From contig NZ_FOOC01000004.1 of NCBI RefSeq assembly GCF_900113085.1, forward strand, positions 205,124-269,123: 64,000 bases of DNA, written 5' to 3'. How positions within the stretch are numbered: the stretch's first letter is position 1; every line of letters begins with the position of its first letter. The translations under genes were made by a program, and so were the position numbers. The notes beneath the pieces were generated by a model. It ran no database searches and was not told where the DNA came from. It was given only the letters and a program-made list of their open reading frames with translations. This DNA comes from Fontimonas thermophila (lineage in GTDB: Bacteria; Pseudomonadota; Gammaproteobacteria; Nevskiales; Nevskiaceae). This document shows, in pieces, positions 44,401 through 54,305 of this stretch.

Positions 44401-45498
44401 ATGTCCGATCCTGCTTTTGGGGCACCGGAAGCACTGATGGCGCGCGCGCTGCGCCTGGCCGAGCGCGGCATGATGACCACGCATCCCAATCCACGTGTCG
44501 GCTGCGTCATCGTGCGCGACGGCATCATCGTCGGCGAAGGGGCCCACGAGCGCGCCGGCGAACCCCACGCCGAAGTGCATGCCCTGCGCAGTGCCGGCGA
44601 CCGGGCGCGCGGTGCCGACGTGTATGTGAGTCTGGAGCCCTGCTGCCATCACGGCCGTACTCCGCCGTGCACCGATGCGCTGATCGCTGCTGGTGTCGCC
44701 CGGGTGTTCGTGGCCACGGCCGATCCCAATCCCAAAGTCGCAGGACAAGGCATCCAACGCCTGCGCGCTGCCGGCATCGAGGTGCATGTCGGCCTGCTGG
44801 CAGCCGAGGCGCAGCGGATCAACCGGGGGTTTTTCGCGCGCATGATGCGTGGACGTCCCTGGCTTGTGCTCAAGCTCGCGATGAGTCTGGATGCCCGCAC
44901 GGCGATGGCGAGCGGTGAAAGCCAGTGGATCACCGGCGAGGCCGCACGCGCTGATGCGCACCGTCTGCGTGCCGAGGCCGGCGCCGTGCTCACGGGCGTC
45001 GGTACCGTTGTCGCCGACGATCCCCGACTGAGCGCGCGCGGTCTGGGCGAGGGCGTGCGCCAGCCCGATCGCATCGTGCTCGACACGCAAGCCCGTGCGC
45101 CGGTTCATGCCCGGGTCTGGCAGCCGGGCGCACGTCGGTTGTGGATCACCCGGCAGCTTCCCCCAATCGTGCCGGAGGGCGTGACGGTGGTTCTCGCCGG
45201 GGCGGACGCTCAAGGCCGGATCGATCTCAAGGACGCACTGCAGGCGCTCGCCCGCCACGAAGTCAACGAGATCCTCGCCGAGTGCGGGCCGCGACTCGCC
45301 GGCAGCCTGCTGGAGCAGGGTCTGGTCGATGAGATCATCGCCTATGTAGCACCCAAGCTGTTGGGCGATCAGGCGCGCCCGCTTGCCCATTTGCCGGGCA
45401 TCGAACGACTCACGCAGGCACTGGTCTGGCGCTGGGTCGATGTGCGTCAGATCGGTGACGATGTGCGGCTAATCTTGCAGCCGCGCACGTGCATTTGA
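44401..45498 (+). CDS. ribD: Bifunctional riboflavin deaminase/reductase RibD
   Basis: RibD deaminates and then reduces the pyrimidine intermediate of riboflavin synthesis. The 365-residue protein has an N-terminal cytidine-deaminase-type zinc site (PHAEVHAL and EPCCHHGRTPPC, about 50-85) and a C-terminal DHFR-like reductase (PWLVLKLAMSLDAR, ILAECGPRLAGSLL). The ATG at 44401 is chosen because the AAAGG upstream is correctly spaced for it; a GTG at 44395 is too close. It is the first rib gene of the operon. Confidence 0.95.
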   Translation: MSDPAFGAPEALMARALRLAERGMMTTHPNPRVGCVIVRDGIIVGEGAHERAGEPHAEVHALRSAGDRARGADVYVSLEPCCHHGRTPPCTDALIAAGVARVFVATADPNPKVAGQGIQRLRAAGIEVHVGLLAAEAQRINRGFFARMMRGRPWLVLKLAMSLDARTAMASGESQWITGEAARADAHRLRAEAGAVLTGVGTVVADDPRLSARGLGEGVRQPDRIVLDTQARAPVHARVWQPGARRLWITRQLPPIVPEGVTVVLAGADAQGRIDLKDALQALARHEVNEILAECGPRLAGSLLEQGLVDEIIAYVAPKLLGDQARPLAHLPGIERLTQALVWRWVDVRQIGDDVRLILQPRTCI

Positions 45499-45510
45499 GG
45501 AATCATTGGA

Positions 45511-46113
45511 ATGTTCACGGGCATCATCGAAGCGGTGGGGCGCATTGCGGCGAGCGCCGATGTCGGGGGAGATCGGCGCATGCGGTTCGAGGCGGTGGGT
45601 TATTTCGCCGGCACGCAGCCGGGCGACAGCATCGCCGTCAACGGTATCTGCCTGACGGCGATTGAATGCAGCGCCGATCACTTCAGCGCCGATTTGTCCG
45701 TGGAGACCTTGCAGCAGACCACTGCGGGGAGTTGGTGTCCCGGCCACAGCGTGAATCTCGAACGTGCGCTGACCGCAGGCAAGCCGCTGGGCGGGCATCT
45801 CGTCAGCGGGCATGTCGATGGTGTGGGCATCGTCCTTGAGCGGCATCAGGATGCGCGCTCCTGGCGGTTCACCTTTGAGGCCCCGGCCATGCTTGCGCGT
45901 TACATTGCACGCAAGGGGTCGATCTGTATCGACGGTGTCAGCCTGACGGTCAACGAAGTAGACGGCCATCGCTTTGGCGTTAACATCATTCCCCACACCT
46001 TGAGCCATACGACGCTCGCTGTGTTGCAACCCGGAGATCGCGTGAATCTCGAAGTCGATTTGGTGGCGCGTTACCTGGAGCGCCTGCTGGCGCAGCGGGA
46101 GATCCTGCCATGA
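45511..46113 (+). CDS. ribE: Riboflavin synthase
   Basis: Dismutates two 6,7-dimethyl-8-ribityllumazine molecules to riboflavin. The 200-residue protein shows the two homologous lumazine-binding barrels: MFTGIIEAVG with GDSIAVNGICLTA in the first and KGSICIDGVSLTVNEV in the second, plus GGHLVSGHVDG between. Also called ribC in E. coli. Its stop overlaps the next gene (ATGA). Confidence 0.95.
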   Translation: MFTGIIEAVGRIAASADVGGDRRMRFEAVGYFAGTQPGDSIAVNGICLTAIECSADHFSADLSVETLQQTTAGSWCPGHSVNLERALTAGKPLGGHLVSGHVDGVGIVLERHQDARSWRFTFEAPAMLARYIARKGSICIDGVSLTVNEVDGHRFGVNIIPHTLSHTTLAVLQPGDRVNLEVDLVARYLERLLAQREILP

Positions 46114-47255
46114 AACCCGAAAACAGCGACCCGGCGCCCGAATCGCCAGCGCGGCTCGATTCGATCGAAGACATCATCGCCGACATCAAGGCCGGCAAGA
46201 TGGTGATCCTGATGGATGACGAAGATCGCGAGAACGAGGGCGATCTGGTCATGGCTGCCGAGCTGGTGCGGCCGGAAGATATCAACTTCATGGCCCGTTA
46301 TGGCCGCGGGCTGATCTGCCTGACACTGACAGCCGAGCGCTGCCGCCAGCTGCGGCTGCCGCAAATGGTGTCGCACAACGAGGAGAGTCACCGCACGGCA
46401 TTCACGGTATCGATCGAAGCCGCAAGCGGTGTCACCACCGGCATCTCCGCGCACGACCGCGCGCATACGGTGCGCGTGGCTGTCAGGCCGGATGCCCGCC
46501 CGGAGGATCTGGTCCAGCCGGGACACATCTTTCCGCTGATGGCGCAGCCCGGTGGCGTGCTCACCCGCGCTGGGCATACGGAGGCCGGCTGCGACCTTGC
46601 CCGCCTCGCCGGGCTCACACCGGCGGCGGTCATCGTCGAAATCCTCAACGAGGACGGAACGATGGCGCGACGCCCGGATCTCGAGAAATTCGCCCGACAG
46701 CATGGGCTCAAGCTCGGTACGATCGCCGATCTGATCCGCTACCGGCTCGCCAACGAACACACCGTGGAACGCGTGGCCGAGACGCACGTTAATACCGAGT
46801 TCGGCGAGTTTCGCCTGGTCACTTACCAGGACAGCATCGACAACACCATCCATCTGGCGATGGTCAAGGGGACGATCGATCCCCAGCAGCCGACGTTGGT
46901 GCGCGTGCATATCCGCAATACCTTGCAGGACGTGCTCGGCGTGTGTCATGCGGATTTTGCCTGGCCGTTGCGGCGTGCCCTGCAGCGCGTTTCCGAAGAG
47001 GGTGCCGGCGTCGTCGTGTTGCTGCGCAAACCGGAGAGCTCCCGCGAGTTGCTGCAGCAGATCGTCTCGCTGAACAAGGAAGCGCTCGAAGAACACCCCC
47101 ACGACGCCCGGCAAGTGCTGCGCACCTATGGCATCGGTGCGCAAATCCTCTCCGATCTGGGCGTGCGCAAGATGCGGGTACTGTCCGCACCCAAGCGTAT
47201 GCAAGGTATCTCCGGCTTTGGGCTGGAGGTCGTCGATTACGTTCCCTGCGATTGA
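46110..47255 (+). CDS. ribB: 3,4-dihydroxy-2-butanone 4-phosphate synthase with degenerate GTP cyclohydrolase II-like domain
   Basis: The first half (residues 15-215) is DHBP synthase, making the four-carbon unit of riboflavin: [38 protein letters not shown] and [16 protein letters not shown] are intact. The second half (about 225-381) aligns in length with GTP cyclohydrolase II but lacks its zinc cysteines, having [18 protein letters not shown] where the C-x10-C-x-C site should be. This is the RibBX arrangement known in proteobacteria, where the tail is not an active RibA. A separate ribA is needed elsewhere. It overlaps ribE and ribH. Confidence 0.92.
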   Translation: MKPENSDPAPESPARLDSIEDIIADIKAGKMVILMDDEDRENEGDLVMAAELVRPEDINFMARYGRGLICLTLTAERCRQLRLPQMVSHNEESHRTAFTVSIEAASGVTTGISAHDRAHTVRVAVRPDARPEDLVQPGHIFPLMAQPGGVLTRAGHTEAGCDLARLAGLTPAAVIVEILNEDGTMARRPDLEKFARQHGLKLGTIADLIRYRLANEHTVERVAETHVNTEFGEFRLVTYQDSIDNTIHLAMVKGTIDPQQPTLVRVHIRNTLQDVLGVCHADFAWPLRRALQRVSEEGAGVVVLLRKPESSRELLQQIVSLNKEALEEHPHDARQVLRTYGIGAQILSDLGVRKMRVLSAPKRMQGISGFGLEVVDYVPCD

Positions 47256-47782
47256 TGAAGAAGTCCAAGACTGCGAATCCCGCTGCGGTGCCGGCCGATG
47301 CCAAGACGGGCTATGCCGCGCCGCAGATTCCGGATCGGACCGAACTTGCCGGTGTGAGAATCGCCGTACTGGCGACACGCTGGAACGTTGGCATCGTCGA
47401 TGCGCTGCGCGCCGGCGCGAGGGCTTGTCTGCGCGACTGGGGTGTATCCGATGAAGACGTCGCCGAGTTTCGTGCCCCGGGTGCTTACGAGATACCCCTT
47501 GCGGCCCTGCACCTGCTCAAGAAAGGCCGGTATGACGGCGTGGTGGCGTTGGCCGCGGTGATCCGCGGCGAAACCCCGCATTTCGACTATGTCGCCGGCG
47601 AGTGCGCACGCGGTTTGATGCAGGTACAGATCAAGACTCGCAAGCCGGTGGGGTTTGGCGTGCTCACCGTCAACACCGTCGAGCAGGCGTGGGCACGTGC
47701 CGGGCAGGGGCGGGACAACAAGGGTTACGAGGCCGCGGCGGCGATGCTGGAGATGATCTGCCTGTCCCGGAGGCTATCGTGA
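47255..47782 (+). CDS. ribH: 6,7-dimethyl-8-ribityllumazine synthase
   Basis: Lumazine synthase joins the DHBP and pyrimidine units in the penultimate step to riboflavin. The 175-residue protein has ATRWNVGIVDALRAGA, FRAPGAYEIPLAA, AAVIRGETPHFDYVAGEC and FGVLTVNTVEQA in order. It carries about 25 extra N-terminal residues before the core. The ATG overlaps the ribB stop (TGATG) and the gene overlaps nusB (GTGA). Confidence 0.95.
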   Translation: MKKSKTANPAAVPADAKTGYAAPQIPDRTELAGVRIAVLATRWNVGIVDALRAGARACLRDWGVSDEDVAEFRAPGAYEIPLAALHLLKKGRYDGVVALAAVIRGETPHFDYVAGECARGLMQVQIKTRKPVGFGVLTVNTVEQAWARAGQGRDNKGYEAAAAMLEMICLSRRLS

Positions 47783-48213
47783 GCGAGATGCAGGCGCTCA
47801 GCCGCCGGGGTCTGGCCCGCCGCCTGACCGTGCAGGCCTTGTACCAGTGGCTGATCAATGAGAGCACACCGGCTGCCTTGCTGCGGCAGTTCCGCGAGCA
47901 GGAAGAGGGGCTCGGCCGCGCCGATCCACTGTATTTCGAAGAGCTGCTCACCGGTGTCGTCACACACGCCTCGGCGCTGACCGTCGATCTGGTGCCGCAT
48001 CTGGATCGTCCGCTGGAGCAGCTCGACCCGGTCGAACACGCCATCCTCCTGCTCGGCGCCTACGAGCTGCGCCACAAACCGGAAGTGCCGTGGAAGGTTG
48101 TCGTCAACGAGGCGGTGAATCTGGCGAAGATCTTCGGTGCAGAGGAGGGCTACAAATTCGTCAATGGCGTACTCGACAAGCTGGCCCGCCAGCTGCGCGC
48201 GCATGAGATCTAG
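47779..48213 (+). CDS. nusB: Transcription antitermination factor NusB
   Basis: NusB pairs with NusE (S10) on boxA RNA during rRNA antitermination. The 144-residue all-helical protein begins SRRGLARRLTVQALYQW and ends with EVPWKVVVNEAVNLAKIFG and KFVNGVLDKLAR, all family features. The GTG start has a GGAGG seven bases before it and overlaps the ribH stop. Confidence 0.94.
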   Translation: MSEMQALSRRGLARRLTVQALYQWLINESTPAALLRQFREQEEGLGRADPLYFEELLTGVVTHASALTVDLVPHLDRPLEQLDPVEHAILLLGAYELRHKPEVPWKVVVNEAVNLAKIFGAEEGYKFVNGVLDKLARQLRAHEI

Positions 48214-48249
48214 TCGGCCATTCCGACGGTCCAGGGCGATGATCCGCGC

Positions 48250-49191
48250 ATGGATGAATTTGCGCTGATCCGCCGCTATTTTGCCGGCCTGACGGCGGCC
48301 AGCAGTGGCGTCGTCGTCGGCATCGGCGACGATGCCGCGCTGTTGACGCCCACGCCAGATCAGCAGCTCGCCGTCACCTGTGACACCCTGATCGAGGGGC
48401 GGCATTTCCCGGTCGGTACGTCTGCCTACGACATCGGTTGGAAAGCGCTGGCGGTGAATCTCTCCGATCTGGCGGCGATGGGCGCGCAGCCGCGCTGGTT
48501 TACGCTGGCGCTCAGCCTGCCGCAGGCCGACCCGGGCTGGCTCGCCGAGTTCAGTGCAGGGCTGCGCGCGCTCGCCGACCGTCACAGCGTCGCACTCGTC
48601 GGCGGCGATACCACCCGTGGCAGCCTGAGCATCACGATCACGGCGCTGGGCGAATCGCCGGCGGGGATGGCATTGCGGCGCAGCGGCGCACAGGTGGGCG
48701 ATTGCGTGTGCGTCACCGGAACCCTTGGCGATGCCGCCGCGGCTTTAGCGCTGCTGGATCAGGGAACGCGCGATGCCGAGCTGCTGATGCGCCTGAACCG
48801 CCCGGAACCTCGCGTCGGTGCGGGACTTGCGTTGCGCACGCTCGCACATGCCGCGATCGATCTGTCGGACGGGCTCTCCGGCGATTTGCCGCACATTCTC
48901 GAGGCCAGTGGGGTCGGCGCTGAGATCGATGTCGATGCCTTGCCTGCTTCCGTTGCCCTGCGCAGGCGCTATCCGCTGCGCGATGCGCGCATGCGCTACC
49001 AGCTCGCGGGCGGGGACGACTACGAGCTGTGTCTGTGTATCCCTCCGGATCGTCTGGATCACGCGCGCGCCCGGCTCGACGTTCCGCTCCACGTCGTGGG
49101 CCGGATCACGGCGGTGCGCGGCCTGCGCTATGTCGATGCTTCTGGCGCTACCATCGTATTCAACCATCCCGGTTTCCGGCATTTCGAATGA
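48250..49191 (+). CDS. thiL: Thiamine-monophosphate kinase
   Basis: ThiL phosphorylates thiamine monophosphate to the active diphosphate. The 313-residue protein has the AIR-synthase fold motifs GIGDDAALL, VTCDTLIEGRHF, AVNLSDLAAMGAQP, LVGGDTTRGSL and IDLSDGLSGDLPHIL. It lies between nusB and pgpA, overlapping pgpA as ATGA, the standard gammaproteobacterial order. Confidence 0.95.
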   Translation: MDEFALIRRYFAGLTAASSGVVVGIGDDAALLTPTPDQQLAVTCDTLIEGRHFPVGTSAYDIGWKALAVNLSDLAAMGAQPRWFTLALSLPQADPGWLAEFSAGLRALADRHSVALVGGDTTRGSLSITITALGESPAGMALRRSGAQVGDCVCVTGTLGDAAAALALLDQGTRDAELLMRLNRPEPRVGAGLALRTLAHAAIDLSDGLSGDLPHILEASGVGAEIDVDALPASVALRRRYPLRDARMRYQLAGGDDYELCLCIPPDRLDHARARLDVPLHVVGRITAVRGLRYVDASGATIVFNHPGFRHFE

Positions 49192-49706
49192 GCACCCCCA
49201 TCGTTCCGCGTCCCCCGACCCAACTGATTCTGACGACTCCCGAACATTTGCTCGCGTTCGGGTTCGGTGCAGGTCTAGCCCCGTTTGCACCAGGGACGGT
49301 CGGGACGCTGGTCGGTGTGCTGCTGTTTTTGCCGCTGTCGTGGCTGCCGCCACCGGCCTATGCCGCAACGGTCGTCGGGCTGTTCATGCTGGGCTGCTGG
49401 ATCTGCGGAGAAAGTGCGCGCCTGCTCGGTGTGCACGATTACGGCGGTATCGTTTTCGACGAAATCGTGGGATATCTGATCGCCGCGGCGCCGCTGCTGT
49501 TTTTCCCGGCGCTGACGGCAGCGGTCTGGGCGGTTGCACTGATCGGTGCGTTCGCGCTGTTTCGCCTGCTTGACATTCTCAAACCCTGGCCGATCCGCAT
49601 CCTCGATCGCGCCGTCCGTGGCGGGTTGGGCATCATGCTCGACGATGCCCTCGCCGGCCTCTTCGCCGCTGTCCTGCTGTGGGCCGTGTTGAGGCTGTTT
49701 GGGTAA
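49188..49706 (+). CDS. pgpA: Phosphatidylglycerophosphatase A
   Basis: PgpA removes the phosphate from phosphatidylglycerophosphate, the product of PgsA (2058-2618). The 172-residue membrane protein has FGFGAGLAPFAPGTVGTL near residue 24, FDEIVGYLIA in the middle and KPWPIRILDRAVRGGLGIMLDDALAG near the end, with four hydrophobic segments. It is the last gene of the nrdR-rib-nusB-thiL run. Confidence 0.95.
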   Translation: MSTPIVPRPPTQLILTTPEHLLAFGFGAGLAPFAPGTVGTLVGVLLFLPLSWLPPPAYAATVVGLFMLGCWICGESARLLGVHDYGGIVFDEIVGYLIAAAPLLFFPALTAAVWAVALIGAFALFRLLDILKPWPIRILDRAVRGGLGIMLDDALAGLFAAVLLWAVLRLFG

Positions 49707-49805
49707 TACATCTTTCCCTTGAATCAGCCTTTCTGCTGCGCCATTCTCAAGCGCTAAGGGCGCGTTTCCATGACTGCCCGGTCATCCTGATTACGGGAAC
49801 TCACG

Positions 49806-51599
49806 ATGACGACGATACGCATCGGTTGCGCCTCCGCATTCTGGGGCGATACCAACACCGCCGCCGCGCAACTGGTCGAGCGCGGCAATATCGACTATCT
49901 GGTCTTCGACTATCTGGCCGAGATCACGATGTCGATTCTCGCCGCCAAGCGCATGAAAGATCCCAACGAGGGTTATGCGACGGATTTCGTCGAACATGTG
50001 ATGGCACCGCTGTTGCCGCAGATCAAGGCAAACGGCATCAAGGTCGTCGCCAATGCTGGCGGCGTCAATCCGCTGGCTTGCAAGAAGGCGCTCGAAGATG
50101 CTGCGGCCAAGGCCGGTATCGACCTGCGTGTCGGTGTCGTGCTGGGCGACGATTTGCTGCCGCGCAAGAAAGAATTTTCCGATTGTGTGGAGATCGATAC
50201 CGGTGCGCGGATGCCGCCGACGCTGGTGTCGATGAATGCTTACCTGGGGGCGTTTCCGATCGCGCGTGCGCTCGATGCCGGTGCCGAGGTGGTGATCACC
50301 GGCCGCTGTGTCGATTCGGCCGTCGCGCTCGGGCCGATGATTCACGCGTTTGGCTGGAAAGAGAACGAATACGACAAGCTCGCTGCCGGTTCGGTCGCCG
50401 GCCATATCATCGAATGCGGCGCGCAGTGCACCGGCGGCAATTTCACCGACTGGGAGCAGGTCGCGGACGGCTACGCCGACATGGGATTTCCGATTGCCGA
50501 GGTCTTCGCAGACGGTACGTTCGAGATCACCAAGCCGCACGGCACTGGCGGACTCGTTTCCGTACACACGGTGCTCGAACAAATGCTCTACGAGATCGGC
50601 GATCCACGCGCGTATCTGCTGCCGGATGTCGCCGTCGATTTCACGCAGGTACGTCTCGAGCAGGTCGGTGAAAACCGCGTGCGAGTGCGTGGTGCGCGCG
50701 GACAGGCGCCCACGGATCGTTACAAAGTCAGCGCGACTTACCCGGCCGGCATGCGCTGCGCGGCGCTGTTCATGATCGGCGGCATCGATGCCGCAAGAAA
50801 GGGGCGGGCGTCGGCGACGGCGATTGTCGAGAAAGTCCGTCGGCAGCTGCTCGCTGCGCGGCTCGGCGATTTCAGCGGTGTCGATATCCATTGCATTGGC
50901 GCCGAGGAGAGCTACGGCCCGCATGCACGCCCCGGAGCCGCGGCGACGCGCGAGGTCGTCGTCAAGATCGCGGTCCAGCATGCAAATCCCAAGGCGCTCA
51001 AGCTGTTCGCCCGCGAGATCGCGCAAGCGGCAACCGGCATGGCGCCGGGATTTACCGGCTATTTCGGCAGCGGACGGCCCGAGCCGCATATGATCCCGAA
51101 GCTGTTTTCGACGCTGGTGCCCAAGGCGCAGGTGCCCATCGAAGTCGTCGTCGGGACTGAGCGCTTTGCCGTTTCCGTGCCCAGCCAAGGCGGGTTCGTC
51201 CCGCCTCCGCCGGAGCCACAGATCGATCCGGATGTGGAGATTGCCGATCCGGTCCACGTGCCCTTGATCAAGCTCGCGCTCGCGCGTTCCGGCGACAAGG
51301 GTGACCACGCCAACATCGGTGTCATCGCGCGCACACCTGATTACCTGCCGTATATCGAGGCGGCGCTGTCCACTACGGCCGTGCGCCAATGGTTCGCCCA
51401 CGTACTCGCCGGTGGCGCCCAGGGACGGGTCGAGCGCTGGCGTCTGCCGGGGACGCACAGCTTGAACTTCATGCTGTATCACGCGCTCGGCGGAGGTGGC
51501 GCGGCTTCGCTGCGCACCGATCCGCAAGGCAAGACTTTTGCGCAGATGCTGCTGGAGTTCCCGGTACCGGTGCCGCGTGCCCTGGCGGCGCAGCTGTAA
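49806..51599 (+). CDS. AtuA-like protein (acyclic terpene utilisation family, DUF1446)
   Basis: A 597-residue soluble protein with an N-terminal AtuA/DUF1446 domain ([59 protein letters not shown]) and a short C-terminal AtuA-like domain (about 480-597; [18 protein letters not shown]). AtuA is required for citronellol/geraniol catabolism in Pseudomonas, but its reaction is undefined and the family also occurs in other acyl-CoA pathways. Here it is followed by ETF-QO, EtfBA and an acyl-CoA dehydrogenase, supporting an acyl-CoA degradation role. The other atu genes (carboxylase subunits) are not in the window. Confidence 0.8.
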   Translation: MTTIRIGCASAFWGDTNTAAAQLVERGNIDYLVFDYLAEITMSILAAKRMKDPNEGYATDFVEHVMAPLLPQIKANGIKVVANAGGVNPLACKKALEDAAAKAGIDLRVGVVLGDDLLPRKKEFSDCVEIDTGARMPPTLVSMNAYLGAFPIARALDAGAEVVITGRCVDSAVALGPMIHAFGWKENEYDKLAAGSVAGHIIECGAQCTGGNFTDWEQVADGYADMGFPIAEVFADGTFEITKPHGTGGLVSVHTVLEQMLYEIGDPRAYLLPDVAVDFTQVRLEQVGENRVRVRGARGQAPTDRYKVSATYPAGMRCAALFMIGGIDAARKGRASATAIVEKVRRQLLAARLGDFSGVDIHCIGAEESYGPHARPGAAATREVVVKIAVQHANPKALKLFAREIAQAATGMAPGFTGYFGSGRPEPHMIPKLFSTLVPKAQVPIEVVVGTERFAVSVPSQGGFVPPPPEPQIDPDVEIADPVHVPLIKLALARSGDKGDHANIGVIARTPDYLPYIEAALSTTAVRQWFAHVLAGGAQGRVERWRLPGTHSLNFMLYHALGGGGAASLRTDPQGKTFAQMLLEFPVPVPRALAAQL

Positions 51600-51743
51600 G
51601 CAACGCCGATGCGCTGGCCGTTGCGCCAGCCAGTTGTGTTACGCCAGCGCTGCGGTTTGGCGCCGCGTCGACTACAATTTGCACCCCTTTAACCCTCAGA
51701 CTCGGCCCGAGCGCCCGTTCAGGGCCTGCCAGGAAGTGCGTGC

Positions 51744-53405
51744 ATGTCTGTAGAACGCGATGTCATGGAATACGACGTCCTCGTCGTCGGTGCCGGCCCC
51801 GCAGGTCTTTCGGCGGCGTGCCGGATCAAACAACTGGCGGCGGCCGCCGGCCAAGAGATCAGCGTTTGCGTCATCGAAAAGGGCTCCGAGGTCGGTGCGC
51901 ATATCCTCTCCGGCGCGGTGTTCGAACCACGCGCGCTCAACGAACTGTTCCCGGACTGGAAGGAAAAGGGCGCACCGCTGAAAACCCCGGTCACCGCCGA
52001 CGAGATCTATTTCTTCACGGGCGCCACCCGCGCGCTGAAGATGCCCAACCTGTTTGTGCCCAAGACCATGCACAACGAGGGCAATTACATCATCTCGCTG
52101 GCGAACCTGTGCCGCTGGCTGGCGCAGCAGGCCGAGGCGCTCGGTGTGGAGATCTATCCCGGTTTCGCCGCGCAGACGGCGATCATCGAGGACAACGTGG
52201 TTCGGGGCGTCATCCTCAGCGACATGGGCGTCGCGCGCGATGGCACGCACAAGCCCGACTACACCCCGGGCATGGAGCTGCGCGCCAAGTACACGCTGTT
52301 CGCGGAAGGCTGCCGTGGTCACATCGGCAAACAGCTCATCGCCCGGTATGAACTGGCCAGGGATGCCGACCCGCAGCATTATGCAATCGGCCTCAAGGAA
52401 ATCTGGACCATCGATCCGGCCAAACACAGGCCAGGGCTCGTCGTACACGGAGCCGGCTGGCCCCTGAGTCTGTTCGGTACCGATGCGACGGGAGGCTCGT
52501 TTCTGTATCACCTCGAAGACAACACGGTTTACGTCGGCCTGATCGTCGATCTGTCGTACTCCAATCCGTACTTGTCACCCTTTGATGAATTCCAGCGTTT
52601 CAAGCATCACCCGGTGATCCGGCAGTATCTCGAAGGGGGTACACGCACGGCCTACGGCGCGCGCGCCATCGTCAAGGGTGGTCTCAACGCCTTGCCGCGC
52701 CTGGTGTTCCCGGGTGGCATGCTGATCGGCGACGATGCCGGCACGCTCAATTTCGCCAAGATCAAGGGCAGCCACACGGCCATGAAATGCGGCATGATCG
52801 CCGCCGAAGCGGTCGCCGAGGCCTTGCTTGCTGGAAATCCAGGCGGTGAGGTGCTGGAGAGCTATCCGGCGAAATTCAAGGCGAGCTGGCTGTACGACGA
52901 ACTCTACCGCAGCCGTAACTTTGGTCCGGTGCTGCACAAGTTCGGCGCGCTGATCGGTGGTGCCATCAACTACATCGAGCAAAACTGGTTTGGCGGCAAG
53001 TTTCCGTGGACTGTGCACGACCTCAAGCCGGATCATGCCGCACTCAAGCTCGCATCTGAATGCAAGCCGATCGCTTATCCCAAGCCGGACGGCAAGCTGT
53101 CGTTCGACAAGCTGTCCTCGGTGTTTTTGTCGAGCACGAACCACGAGGAGGATCAGCCGGTCCATTTGCAGCTCAAGGACCCGTCGATCCCGATCGCAAA
53201 GAATCTGCCGCTGTATGCCGAACCGGCGCAGCGGTACTGCCCGGCCGGTGTCTATGAGGTGATCGACGAAGGCAATACCAAGCGCTTCCAGATCAACGCG
53301 CAGAACTGCGTGCATTGCAAGACCTGCGACATCAAAGACCCCGCGCAGAACATCAACTGGGTTGCGCCCGAGGGCGGAGGCGGGCCCAATTACGCCAATA
53401 TGTGA
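51744..53405 (+). CDS. Electron transfer flavoprotein-ubiquinone oxidoreductase
   Basis: ETF-QO passes electrons from reduced ETF to ubiquinone in the membrane. The 553-residue protein has an FAD-binding Rossmann motif (VLVVGAGPAGLSAA near residue 12), the ubiquinone-pocket region GMLIGDDAGTLNFAKIKG, and a C-terminal [4Fe-4S] domain with cysteines in RYCPAGVYE and NCVHCKTCDIKDP. It binds the membrane peripherally. etfB and etfA follow, forming one electron path from acyl-CoA dehydrogenase to quinone. Confidence 0.95.
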   Translation: MSVERDVMEYDVLVVGAGPAGLSAACRIKQLAAAAGQEISVCVIEKGSEVGAHILSGAVFEPRALNELFPDWKEKGAPLKTPVTADEIYFFTGATRALKMPNLFVPKTMHNEGNYIISLANLCRWLAQQAEALGVEIYPGFAAQTAIIEDNVVRGVILSDMGVARDGTHKPDYTPGMELRAKYTLFAEGCRGHIGKQLIARYELARDADPQHYAIGLKEIWTIDPAKHRPGLVVHGAGWPLSLFGTDATGGSFLYHLEDNTVYVGLIVDLSYSNPYLSPFDEFQRFKHHPVIRQYLEGGTRTAYGARAIVKGGLNALPRLVFPGGMLIGDDAGTLNFAKIKGSHTAMKCGMIAAEAVAEALLAGNPGGEVLESYPAKFKASWLYDELYRSRNFGPVLHKFGALIGGAINYIEQNWFGGKFPWTVHDLKPDHAALKLASECKPIAYPKPDGKLSFDKLSSVFLSSTNHEEDQPVHLQLKDPSIPIAKNLPLYAEPAQRYCPAGVYEVIDEGNTKRFQINAQNCVHCKTCDIKDPAQNINWVAPEGGGGPNYANM

Positions 53406-53460
53406 GACCCCGGCGATTTCTGGGGCCGTGACTTTTGTGTTTCGCAACTGAGATGAGCCG

Positions 53461-54207
53461 ATGAAAGCACTCGTGAGCGTCAAACGCGTCGTGGACTACA
53501 ACGTCCGTATCCAGGTGAAGTCCGACGGATCGGGCGTCGTCACTGATGGCGTCAAACACTCGATGAATCCTTTCGACGAGATCGCGATGGAAGAGGCGGT
53601 GCGTCTGAAGGAGAAGGGCAAGATCACCGAGATCGTCGCCGTGACCATTGGTGGCGCGAAAAACGAAGAGACGCTGCGCACCGCGCTCGCGTTTGGTGCG
53701 GACCGGGCGATCCACATCAAGGAAGAGGGCGAGGTGCAGCCGCTGACGGCTGCCAAGGCGCTGGCCGCGACGATGAAAAAAGAAGGGGCGCAGCTCTTTT
53801 TGTGTGGCAAGCAGGCCATTGATGACGACGCCAATCAGACCGGGCAAATGGTTGCGGCCTTGCTCGACATCGCCCAGGCGACGTTTGCGTCCAAGATCGA
53901 GATCGATGGCGGCAAGGCCACGGTGACGCGGGAAGTGGATGCTGGCCTGGAGACGCTGGAAGTCGATCTGCCGGCGGTGATCACCACCGACCTGCGCCTC
54001 AACGAGCCGCGTTATCTGAAACTGCCGGACATCATGAAGGCAAAGAAGAAGCCGATCGAGACCGTAACCTTCGCCGATCTCGGCGTGAGCCCCGCTGCCG
54101 GCATCAAGACGACCAAGACCGTGCCGCCGCCGAGCCGCTCCAAGGGGGTCATGGTCAAGACCGTCGATGAGCTGGTCTCTGCCCTCAAGGCCAAGGGGCT
54201 TCTGTAA
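53461..54207 (+). CDS. etfB: Electron transfer flavoprotein subunit beta
   Basis: The AMP-binding subunit of ETF, 248 residues. [17 protein letters not shown] at the start, [20 protein letters not shown] and the signature [20 protein letters not shown] are all present. EtfAB accepts electrons from several acyl-CoA dehydrogenases. It is 55 bases after the ETF-QO gene and 98 before etfA. Confidence 0.96.
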   Translation: MKALVSVKRVVDYNVRIQVKSDGSGVVTDGVKHSMNPFDEIAMEEAVRLKEKGKITEIVAVTIGGAKNEETLRTALAFGADRAIHIKEEGEVQPLTAAKALAATMKKEGAQLFLCGKQAIDDDANQTGQMVAALLDIAQATFASKIEIDGGKATVTREVDAGLETLEVDLPAVITTDLRLNEPRYLKLPDIMKAKKKPIETVTFADLGVSPAAGIKTTKTVPPPSRSKGVMVKTVDELVSALKAKGLL

Positions 54208-54305
54208 ACCGACGTTCTGCCCTGCACGCGACATCCCGGAGCAACATCCCCAAACGCCGGGTTGCCGATGGTGCGGGCGCGACGACTCCAACAAGGAATG
54301 AACCG

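Noticed and set aside
44401-47782. FMN riboswitch in the riboflavin operon
   Set aside because: Genes overlap or are separated by about 12 bases, leaving no space for the aptamer.
51613-51630. GCTGGC/GCCAGC hairpin after the AtuA-like gene
   Set aside because: Only 6 bp with no T run after it; not a convincing terminator.
51673-51678. TACAAT upstream of the ETF-QO gene
   Set aside because: The matching -35 (CTGCGG at 17 bases) is poor; possible but not supported enough.
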